Source: MPNO01 sp965205995
GTDB taxonomy: Bacteria > Pseudomonadota > Alphaproteobacteria > MPNO01
Assembly (NCBI GenBank): GCA_965205995.1
Contig: OZ242200.1
Span: forward strand, 3,906,001 to 3,970,000
Reading direction: 5' to 3'
DNA: 64,000 bases
A model generated the notes under the pieces. It was not told where the DNA came from, did no database searches, and saw nothing but the letters and a program-made list of their open reading frames with translations. Below, piece after piece: positions 57,901 to 64,000 of this stretch. Numbering within the stretch: the stretch's first letter is position 1; every line of letters begins with the position of its first letter. The position numbers and the translations under genes were made by a program.

Positions 57901-59126
57901 GCCGGTTGCAGCGCCGGTTCTCTCCGCCGGTCCTCCGGGACGAACAGCGACAGGCAGCCGGCCAGCGCCACGGCCAGGGCGGCGACGACCCAGAGCTCGT
58001 CATAGCGCGCCCACAACGCATAGAAGGCGCCGCCGAGATAGGCGCCGATCGCCGCGCCCAGCCAGTGGCCGCCGAAGATCAGCCCCATGGCGAGCCCGAT
58101 CACCCCCACACCCATGCGGCTCGCGATGATGTTGGCGATCACCGGCATGGCGGCGAAGTTGAGGAAACCGTAGAGCGCGGCGAAGACGAACAGGAGCGGC
58201 AGGCTGCCGGCGATCTGCGTCAGAAGCACGAACAGAGCGACCCGGATGAAATAAATCGAGGCCAGGAGGCGCGGCCGGTGCAGCCGGTCGGACAGGAACC
58301 CGAACAGAACCACGCCGATCATGTTGAACCCGCCATGGACGCCATAGGCGGTCGCTCCTTCGATCGGCGCGAAGCCGCAGAATTCGGCATAGGGAATCAG
58401 ATGGACTTCGATCACGCCGGCGGTGGTGAACCCGCAGATCAGAAAGCCGGTGGCGAGAAGCCAGAAGGTGCCGCTCGACAGCACGTAGCGCAGCCGTGTG
58501 CCGATCGGCGCGAGGGACTGGCTGTCCTGTTCCAAGGTCGCCTGAGGCGGGCGGCGCAGCGCCAGCCAGGCAACCGCCGCGATCGCCAGCGTGAGCGCCC
58601 CGAGCGCCGTATAGGTGCCGCGCCAGCCGAGCGCGGTGACCATGATCCCCAGCACCGGCAGCGCGACGAGCTGGCCTCCGGTCGCGCCCGCGAACCCGAT
58701 GCCGCTCGCCAGTCCGCGCCCGGTCGAGAAATACTGGGCGGCGGCGGCGGAGACCATCGGCATCGCGATGGCGCCCGAGCCGATCCCGATCAACCCGCCG
58801 TAATATGCCACCAAATGCCAATCGCTGGTCGCGGCGGAGGTCGCGAGGACGCCGACCGAGACGAAAAGCAGCCCGCCGGCGCACACCGTCCGGGGGCCGA
58901 AGCGGTCGATCAGATTGCCCGCGAAGGGCGAGACGATGGCCATCAGCAACAGCGCCAGCGCCCCGGCGCTGGAAGCCAGTTCCCGCGTCCAGCCGGGCTC
59001 GGCCTCCCAGAACGGCATCATCAACCCGATCGAGCTCCGGGTCGAATAGACCGCCATCAGCGCGGCGAAACAGATCGCGACGACCAGCCAGCCGAACGGG
59101 TTGGCGCGGAGCGCTGCCGAAATCAC
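57897..59126 (-). CDS. MFS transporter (oxalate/formate antiporter-like group), 409 aa
   Basis: GTG 59126 (MISAALRANPFGWLVV). Twelve hydrophobic segments; SIGLMMPFWEAEPGWTRELASSAGALALLLMAI near the start and GGLIGIGSGAIAMPMVSAAAAQYFSTGRGLASGIGFAG in helices 4-5 resemble the monocarboxylate/OFA-like families. The central loop (about 195-215) is polar. It is translationally coupled to the EamA-type gene. No adjacent regulator. Substrate probably an organic acid but unproven. Confidence 0.88.
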   Translation of the reverse strand: MISAALRANPFGWLVVAICFAALMAVYSTRSSIGLMMPFWEAEPGWTRELASSAGALALLLMAIVSPFAGNLIDRFGPRTVCAGGLLFVSVGVLATSAATSDWHLVAYYGGLIGIGSGAIAMPMVSAAAAQYFSTGRGLASGIGFAGATGGQLVALPVLGIMVTALGWRGTYTALGALTLAIAAVAWLALRRPPQATLEQDSQSLAPIGTRLRYVLSSGTFWLLATGFLICGFTTAGVIEVHLIPYAEFCGFAPIEGATAYGVHGGFNMIGVVLFGFLSDRLHRPRLLASIYFIRVALFVLLTQIAGSLPLLFVFAALYGFLNFAAMPVIANIIASRMGVGVIGLAMGLIFGGHWLGAAIGAYLGGAFYALWARYDELWVVAALAVALAGCLSLFVPEDRRREPALQPA

Positions 59127-59166
59127 CCCGGAGCCTCCGCCCCGGCGCGTCGGCGAAGAATCGTCC

Positions 59167-59847
59167 CTACATCGATTGGAAGCACTTCAGGACCGCGGCG
59201 CGCGACGCCGTCGCCGCCGCAGCCTGGTAGCCTTCCTTGTAGGGCATGGAGAAGTTGTGGGTCGCGCCCTTGTGGACGACGATCTCGGCGTTGGCATGGC
59301 TGCCATAGGCTTCCCGGATGGCGGCCACCTCGTCCATCGGGACCACCGGATCCTCGTCGCCGAAGTGGAAGCTGACGGGGCAGGCGACGTTGGGCGTGTC
59401 GTCGAGCGCTTCGCCGATCCTGGTGCCGTGGAAGGCGCCGGCGGCATCGATCCCGAGGCGCGCCGCCCCGAGATGGGCGTAGAGCCCGCCGAAGCAGAAA
59501 CCGAGCATCGCCACCTTGCCGTTGCATTGCGGGCGCGCTTTCAGGTCCCGGACCAGGTCCTCGATGTCGAGCATCCCCTGGTCCTGGTCGAACGCGCCAT
59601 AGCGCGCGAAGGCCTTCTCCATGTCGGCGGTCGGACCCGGCATCACCCGCCAGAAGATGTCGGGCACGGAAACCAGGAACCCGTCCTTCGCCCAGGCGTC
59701 GGAGAGCTCCTTCATCTCGTCGTCGATGCCGAAGATCGCGGTGACCAGCAGGAGACCGGGCGCCTGGCCGGTGCCGCCGGGCTCGGCGAGGTAGCCGTCG
59801 AAGGTCTCTCCGTTGCGTGTCGTATAGGCGATGTCCTTGCCTGCCAT
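59167..59847 (-). CDS. Dienelactone hydrolase family protein, 226 aa
   Basis: ATG 59847 after AAAAGGAGACC. Alpha/beta hydrolase with the Cys-His-Asp triad of dienelactone hydrolases: nucleophile in MLGFCFGGLYAHLGAARL (GFCFGG), Asp in HFGDEDPVVP, His in KGATHNFSMP. Length is typical. Members hydrolyse dienelactones in aromatic breakdown or related esters. It is 34 bases downstream of egtB on the same strand; a metabolic link is not obvious. Confidence 0.93.
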   Translation of the reverse strand: MAGKDIAYTTRNGETFDGYLAEPGGTGQAPGLLLVTAIFGIDDEMKELSDAWAKDGFLVSVPDIFWRVMPGPTADMEKAFARYGAFDQDQGMLDIEDLVRDLKARPQCNGKVAMLGFCFGGLYAHLGAARLGIDAAGAFHGTRIGEALDDTPNVACPVSFHFGDEDPVVPMDEVAAIREAYGSHANAEIVVHKGATHNFSMPYKEGYQAAAATASRAAVLKCFQSM

Positions 59848-59881
59848 GGCGGTCTCCTTTTGCCTGTCCAGTACGGTGCGG

Positions 59882-61159
59882 CTAGCCGTCCTCGGCCAAA
59901 CGGATGCCGGTGAACGGCCAGCGTTGATGGGGGTAGAAGAAATTGCGGTAGGTGGTGCGGATATGCCCGGGCGGGGTGGCGCAGCAGCCGCCGCGCAGCA
60001 CCATCTGGTTCGACATGAACTTGCCGTTGTATTCGCCGACCGCGCCGGGCGAGGTGCGGAAACCGGGATAGGCGACATAGGGGCTCGCGGTCCACTCCCA
60101 CACATCGCCGATCATCTGATGGGGACCGGAATGGCCGTTCGCCGTCGCGGCGGCGGGGTGCAGGCGATCGGTCGCCAACAGGTTCGCCTGCTCTTCCTCG
60201 ACCGCGGGCGCCGCGGCCTCCCACTCGGCTTCCGTCGGCAGTCGCCTGCCGGCCCAGCTCGCATAGGCCGCGGCCTCGTAGTGGCTGACATGGCAGACCG
60301 GCGCGTCGTCGTCGAGCGGTGCTTCGCCGGCGAGGCCGAACTCCGACCGCTCCCCGTCGGTCTCGCGCCAATAGAGCGGCGCTTCCCAGCCTTCGGCCTG
60401 GACCGTCGCCCAGCCGTCCGCGAGCCACAGCAGGGGGTCGCGGTAACCGCCGTCCTCGACGAAAGCCCGGTACTCCCCGTTGGTGACCGCGCGGTCGGCG
60501 AGGCGGAAATCCTCCAGCACGACGCGATGAAGCGGCCGCTCGTTGTCGAAGGCGAACCCGGCCCCGTCGTCGCCGATCCGGCCGATCCCGCCTTCGTAGC
60601 CGGTCCATCCCATCTCCGGCGCCGCCTCGGCCTCGCGCGCATTGCGCGGCCGGTAGGCGGGGCTCAGCGGGTTGCGCGACAGCACGTGCTTGATATCCAT
60701 CAGCAGCAATTCCTGGTGCTGCTGCTCGTGGTGCAGCCCGAGTTCGATCAACCCGCCGGGCTCGGCCCAGTCATCGTCGGAAAGCGTTCCGAACAGGCGG
60801 TGCATCGCTGCGTCGACATGGGCGCGATAGGCGATCACATCGGCGAGCGGCGGCCGCGACAGGTGGCCCCGGTCGGGGCGCGGGTGCCGCGCGCCGACCC
60901 CCTCGTAATAGGAGTTGAACAGATATCCGAAGGCGGGATCGAACGGCGCATAGCCCGGCAGATGGGGCGCGAGGACGAAGGTCTCGAAGAACCACGTCAC
61001 ATGGGCGAGATGCCACTTCGTCGGGCTGACGTCGGGCATCGACTGGACCTGCTGGTCTTCGGGCGAAAGCGGCGCGGCGAGCGTCTCGCTCAGCGCCCGG
61101 ACTTCGGCGTAGCTTCGCGCAAGACGGGCGCGCGACGCCTCCTGATCATCGGAATGCAC
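59882..61159 (-). CDS. egtB: Ergothioneine biosynthesis sulfoxide synthase EgtB, 425 aa
   Basis: GTG 61159. The N-terminal DinB-like domain holds the iron-binding histidines: SPTKWHLAHVTWFFETF (His50 or 53) and HHEQQHQE (His144, His148; HX3HXE). The C-terminal formylglycine-generating-enzyme fold shows WTGYEGGIGRIG, PTEAEWEAAA, IGDVWEWTASPY and VLRGGCCATP. It joins a thiol donor to trimethylhistidine with oxygen. The partner methyltransferase gene egtD is not in the window, so the pathway must be split. Likely role: ergothioneine antioxidant synthesis. Confidence 0.94.
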   Translation of the reverse strand: MHSDDQEASRARLARSYAEVRALSETLAAPLSPEDQQVQSMPDVSPTKWHLAHVTWFFETFVLAPHLPGYAPFDPAFGYLFNSYYEGVGARHPRPDRGHLSRPPLADVIAYRAHVDAAMHRLFGTLSDDDWAEPGGLIELGLHHEQQHQELLLMDIKHVLSRNPLSPAYRPRNAREAEAAPEMGWTGYEGGIGRIGDDGAGFAFDNERPLHRVVLEDFRLADRAVTNGEYRAFVEDGGYRDPLLWLADGWATVQAEGWEAPLYWRETDGERSEFGLAGEAPLDDDAPVCHVSHYEAAAYASWAGRRLPTEAEWEAAAPAVEEEQANLLATDRLHPAAATANGHSGPHQMIGDVWEWTASPYVAYPGFRTSPGAVGEYNGKFMSNQMVLRGGCCATPPGHIRTTYRNFFYPHQRWPFTGIRLAEDG

Positions 61160-61240
61160 GGAAATACGCCCCCCAGCTTGCGCGGATCGCGGCGGAAGCT
61201 AGCGCATTCCGCCCGTCAACGGAACCGCAGCCGCGGGCGG

Positions 61241-61975
61241 TTACGCGGGCGTATCGGTGTCCGCCGCTGGCGTCGCGGTGTCCGGCTCGGGTTCCGGCAG
61301 CGCCCTGGCTATGCCGACCTGGGCGGCGCGCAAGAGGCGGCCGTTCAGCACGTAGCCGGTCTGGACGATCTGGACCACCGTGCCGGGCTCGGCGTCGGCG
61401 GTCGGGATCTCGAACATCGCTTCGTGGAAATTGTGATCGAATTTTTTGCCGGCGGGATCGACACTCTCGACGCCGTGGCGCTGGAATATGGCCGCGAGTT
61501 CGCGTTCGGTGAGCTCTATTCCGCCGACCAGCGAGCCCAGCGCCTCGTTGTCTCCGGCATCCTCGGGCACGGCCTCGAGCGCGCGGCGCAAATTGTCGGC
61601 GACCGACAAGACGTCGCGGGCGAACGCGGTAATCGCGAACCTGGCCGTATCCTCACGCTCGCGCTGGCTTCGCCGCCGGAGATTTTCGCCTTCCGCGAGG
61701 GCGCGCAGAAGCCGGTCGTTGGCCTCGGCAAGCGCGGCCTCATAGTCCCGCTCCACCGCCGCCCGGCCGGCGGCCGCTTCGTCCGTCCCTTCCCCTGCAG
61801 GCTTGCCGGCCCAGGGCGAGGCTTCATCCGGCTCGGCGGCCTCTTCGGCCTCTGCCGGCTCGGCGGTCTGTTCGGCCTCTGCCGGCTCGACAGCCTTTTC
61901 CGCCTCTTCCGGCTTCGCTTCCGCCTCGGCCGGAGCCTCGGTCCGATCCGCGTCCTGTTTGTCCGTCTCACTCAT
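61241..61975 (-). CDS. grpE: Nucleotide exchange factor GrpE, 244 aa
   Basis: ATG 61975, three bases after the hrcA stop. The N-terminal 70 residues are an acidic repeat region of Ala, Glu and Pro (several AEPAEAE-like copies), longer than usual. A coiled coil (AGRAAVERDYEAALAEANDRLLR) leads to the four-helix and beta domains with the signature NFHEAMFEIP and VVQIVQTGYVLNGRLLRAAQVGIA. It releases ADP from DnaK. hrcA-grpE is the regular alphaproteobacterial heat-shock pair. Confidence 0.96.
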   Translation of the reverse strand: MSETDKQDADRTEAPAEAEAKPEEAEKAVEPAEAEQTAEPAEAEEAAEPDEASPWAGKPAGEGTDEAAAGRAAVERDYEAALAEANDRLLRALAEGENLRRRSQREREDTARFAITAFARDVLSVADNLRRALEAVPEDAGDNEALGSLVGGIELTERELAAIFQRHGVESVDPAGKKFDHNFHEAMFEIPTADAEPGTVVQIVQTGYVLNGRLLRAAQVGIARALPEPEPDTATPAADTDTPA

Positions 61976-61978
61976 GGG

Positions 61979-63061
61979 TCAGGCCTCGATATCCGCACCC
62001 GCGCCGCCGCCGACCAGCCGGCCGACCACCTTGGCGGTGTAGTCGACGATGGGAATGATGCGCGCGTAGTTGATCCGGGTCGGGCCGATGACGCCGATGG
62101 CGCCGACGACGCTGCGCGCGCTGTCGTTGATGGGAGCGACCACCAGAGAGCAGCCGGTCATGTCGAAGAGGGTATTTTCGGAGCCGATGAAAATCTGCAC
62201 ACCCTCGCCGCGTCCGGTGAGGTCGAGCAGCCGGAGCAAGAGTTCCTGGGTTTCGAGCGCCTCGTAGAGGCTGCGCACCCGCTCCAGATCGCTGAGCCCG
62301 CCGATGTCGTCGAGGAGATGGGCCTGCCCCTTGACGATCAGCGCGCCGGCATTGCGTTCGCCGACCCAGGTCGCAAGACCGGCCTCGACCAGCCCGGTGG
62401 TGATCGAATCGATCTGCGCCCGCTTCTCCTCGATCTCCCTGGCGATGTCCGCGAGTGCGGTCTCGACCGTGCGGCCCACCAGCCTTGCGTTGAGGTAGTT
62501 GCCCGCCGCGACCAGAGCCGAGGGCGGGGTGCCGACGGGCAGGTCGATCAGCCGGTTCTCGACGATGCCGTCCGCCGTGATCAGCACCACCAGGGCGCGG
62601 CCGTCGCCGAGATTGACGAACTCGACATGCTTGAGCGGCCGGTCGGTCTTGGGCGCCACGACCAGCCCGGCGCAGCCCGCCAGCCCCGACATCACCGCCG
62701 TCGCCTCGTTCAGCACCTGGTTCAGATTGGTGCTCTGCGCCGCGCATTGGCTCTCGATCGCCGCCCGGTCGTCGTCCGAGAGCTCGCCGATCTGCAGCAG
62801 CCCGTCGACGAACAGGCGCAGCCCGGCCTCGCTCGGCAACCGCCCGGCGGAGCTGTGCGGCGAGTGCAGGAGCCCCATATCCTCGAGATCCGCCATGACG
62901 TTGCGGATCGTCGCCGGCGACAAGGGCTGCGGCAAGCGGCGCGACAATGTCCGCGATCCGACCGGCCCGCCGGTCTGGACGAAGGCTTCGACTATCTCGC
63001 GAAAGATCTCCCTCGACCTCTCGTTGAGTTCGCCGACGATGCTTGGCGGAGCGCTTTGCAT
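61979..63061 (-). CDS. hrcA: Heat-inducible transcription repressor HrcA, 360 aa
   Basis: ATG 63061 (MQSAPPSIVGELNERSREIF). The winged-helix N-terminal domain has EAFVQTGGPVGSRTLSRRL and SPATIRNVMADLEDMGLLHSPHSSAGRLPSEAGLRLFVD, the HrcA hallmark, followed by the GAF-like and insert domains. It represses chaperone genes at CIRCE operators. No CIRCE inverted repeat is visible before this gene, so autoregulation is not shown. A promoter at 63072-63100 sits so close that the transcript may have almost no leader. Confidence 0.95.
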   Translation of the reverse strand: MQSAPPSIVGELNERSREIFREIVEAFVQTGGPVGSRTLSRRLPQPLSPATIRNVMADLEDMGLLHSPHSSAGRLPSEAGLRLFVDGLLQIGELSDDDRAAIESQCAAQSTNLNQVLNEATAVMSGLAGCAGLVVAPKTDRPLKHVEFVNLGDGRALVVLITADGIVENRLIDLPVGTPPSALVAAGNYLNARLVGRTVETALADIAREIEEKRAQIDSITTGLVEAGLATWVGERNAGALIVKGQAHLLDDIGGLSDLERVRSLYEALETQELLLRLLDLTGRGEGVQIFIGSENTLFDMTGCSLVVAPINDSARSVVGAIGVIGPTRINYARIIPIVDYTAKVVGRLVGGGAGADIEA

Positions 63062-63071
63062 GGGCGGTTGG

Positions 63072-63100
63072 AATGTAGTAGCGGCTCTGTTCAGGGTCAA
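63072..63100 (-). promoter_or_regulatory. Sigma-70 promoter of hrcA-grpE
   Basis: On the minus strand TTGACC (63095-63100, 5 of 6) and TACATT (63072-63077, 4 of 6) are separated by 17 bases. The -10 box ends only 10 bases before the ATG, and no ribosome site lies between them. Confidence 0.6.
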
Positions 63101-63137
63101 CGGGAAGCACCCGCGGAGACCGTCCAAGCCTTTGTAT

Positions 63138-63167
63138 TTGCGACAGGATGGCCGCTGCTGGTACAAG
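63138..63167 (+). promoter_or_regulatory. Candidate promoter of rph
   Basis: TTGCGA (63138-63143) and TACAAG (63162-63167), each 4 of 6, with an 18-base spacer, about 48 bases before the rph ATG and divergent from the hrcA promoter. Confidence 0.35.
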
Positions 63168-63214
63168 CCCCGGCGACGATCCCAACAAGCGGGCCGAACA
63201 AGCGGGGCGAGGCG

Positions 63215-63934
63215 ATGAGACCATCCGGTCGGGCGCTGAACGAAATGCGCGAAGTCGTGCTCGAGCCCGGCTTCTCCAAGCACGCCGAGGGCTCCTGCCT
63301 CGCCCGCTTCGGCGATACCCATGTGCTGTGCAACGCGACGGTCGAAGAACGCGTGCCGCCCTTCATCAGGAATACCGGCGCGGGCTGGGTGACGGCCGAG
63401 TACGGCATGCTGCCCCGGTCCACCCACGAACGGACCGACCGCGAGGCCGCGCGCGGCCGGCAAAGCGGCCGGACCCTCGAAATCCAGCGCCTGATCGGCC
63501 GCTCCCTGCGCGCGATCGTCGACATGCCGATCCTCGGCGAACGCCAGATCCGGCTCGATTGCGACGTGATCCAGGCGGATGGCGGAACCCGGACCGCCGG
63601 CATCACCGGCGCCTGGGTGGCGCTCCGCATCGCGATCGACTCGCTGCTCGAACGGAAGATCATCGCCCGTGACCCGCTGACCGACTCGGTGGCGGCCATC
63701 TCCTGCGGCATCGTCGGCGGCGCGCCCTGTCTCGACCTCGACTATATCGAGGACAGCGGCGCCGACGCCGATGCCAATTTCGTGCTGACCGGGGCCGGCG
63801 GCATCGTCGAGATCCAGGCCACGGCGGAGACAAGGCCGTTCGCGCGGGCGGATTTCGACGCGCTGCTCGATCTCGCCCGGGAGGGCGTTGTCGCTTTGAC
63901 CCGGCACCAGATGGTTGCGATCGGGCGGGGTTGA
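63215..63934 (+). CDS. rph: Ribonuclease PH, 239 aa
   Basis: ATG 63215 (MRPSGRALNEMREVVLEPG). The protein has the phosphate-binding and catalytic segments of the family: GYGMLPRSTHER-like EYGMLPRSTHERTDREAARG, GRTLEIQRLIGRSLRA, DCDVIQADGGTRTAGITGA and AAISCGIVGG. It trims tRNA 3' ends by phosphorolysis and forms a hexameric ring. The much longer open frame upstream is shadow. Only 4 bases separate it from rdgB. Confidence 0.96.
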   Translation: MRPSGRALNEMREVVLEPGFSKHAEGSCLARFGDTHVLCNATVEERVPPFIRNTGAGWVTAEYGMLPRSTHERTDREAARGRQSGRTLEIQRLIGRSLRAIVDMPILGERQIRLDCDVIQADGGTRTAGITGAWVALRIAIDSLLERKIIARDPLTDSVAAISCGIVGGAPCLDLDYIEDSGADADANFVLTGAGGIVEIQATAETRPFARADFDALLDLAREGVVALTRHQMVAIGRG

Positions 63935-63938
63935 CTCC

Positions 63939-64000
63939 ATGGCCCGGCGGTTCCGCGGCGCACGCATCGTCGGCGCCAGCCACAACCCGGGCAAGGTCGA
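63939..64000 (+). CDS. rdgB: XTP/dITP pyrophosphatase RdgB (Ham1), 5' fragment cut by window edge
   Basis: ATG 63939 gives MARRFRGARIVGASHNPGKV at the edge. The phrase ASHNPGKV is the N-terminal signature of the Ham1/RdgB family, which hydrolyses non-canonical purine triphosphates. Position right after rph is standard in alphaproteobacteria. Only 20 full codons are visible. Confidence 0.88.
   Translation, partial: MARRFRGARIVGASHNPGKV

Noticed and set aside
63062..63214. CIRCE operator between hrcA and rph
   Set aside because: No TTAGCACTC-N9-GAGTGCTAA-like inverted repeat was found.
59831..63934. 1367-codon plus-strand open frame
   Set aside because: Shadow of dienelactone hydrolase, egtB, grpE and hrcA; only the final 239 residues are ribonuclease PH.

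Overview
The window is a GC-rich (roughly two-thirds G+C), gene-dense chromosomal segment from an alphaproteobacterium, most likely Rhodospirillales-like. The evidence is the housekeeping order SRP RNA - dnaX - ybaB - recR - def - fmt - truA, then dapE/dapD - argB - engB - yidC - yidD - rnpA - rpmH, and grpE - hrcA diverging from rph - rdgB, all with alphaproteobacterial-type proteins. No tRNA, rRNA, IS element, integrase or CRISPR array was seen. GTG and TTG starts and 4-base start/stop overlaps are common.

Layout. 1-16.4 kb is a catabolic and accessory block: amidohydrolase (cut by the left edge), MFS carrier, 3-hydroxyisobutyrate-type dehydrogenase, an M24 protein missing a metal ligand, a 2-oxoacid dehydrogenase E1alpha-E1beta-E2 operon without E3, a lone antitoxin-like HTH protein with a palindromic operator, a triple-RidA fusion, an NMT1-like protein without a signal peptide, NIPSNAP, a D-2-hydroxyacid dehydrogenase, an HpxZ/AtzH-like protein, a UbiD decarboxylase and an M17 aminopeptidase. 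16.4-23.9 kb is a Yej-type peptide ABC importer operon (two tandem yejA, then yejB, yejE, yejF). 24-27.4 kb holds a HisN-like phosphatase, a membrane-anchored cytochrome c, prephenate dehydratase and NudC. 27.4-40.5 kb is the conserved housekeeping core. 40.5-45.4 kb is a tripartite tricarboxylate transporter operon (tctC, then a TctA-TctB fusion) followed by an arylsulfotransferase-like gene broken by a 4-bp duplication. 45.6-49.4 kb holds a TVP38/TMEM64 membrane protein coupled to a mercuric-reductase-like flavoprotein, and an orphan histidine kinase. 49.5-55.7 kb is a RiPP (TOMM/NHLP-type) maturation and export locus. 55.7-61.2 kb holds a MetE-like protein, DMT and MFS carriers, a dienelactone hydrolase and EgtB. 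61.2-64 kb is grpE-hrcA / rph-rdgB (rdgB cut by the right edge).

The most unusual region is the RiPP locus. All four genes (YcaO cyclodehydratase, an unrecognised companion, a methyltransferase, an NHLP-type export ABC transporter) read cleanly only if one G is added or removed. The methyltransferase and transporter also meet head-to-head, both apparently missing their N-termini, at a 72-bp imperfect tandem repeat. No precursor peptide was found. Because nearly all surrounding genes are intact, local decay is favoured over general sequence error, but clustered homopolymer errors or programmed frameshifting cannot be excluded from sequence alone. Other notable points are a perfect 14-bp hairpin between tctC and tctAB, a probably leaderless hrcA transcript, and two convergent gene pairs sharing CTAG stop codons.
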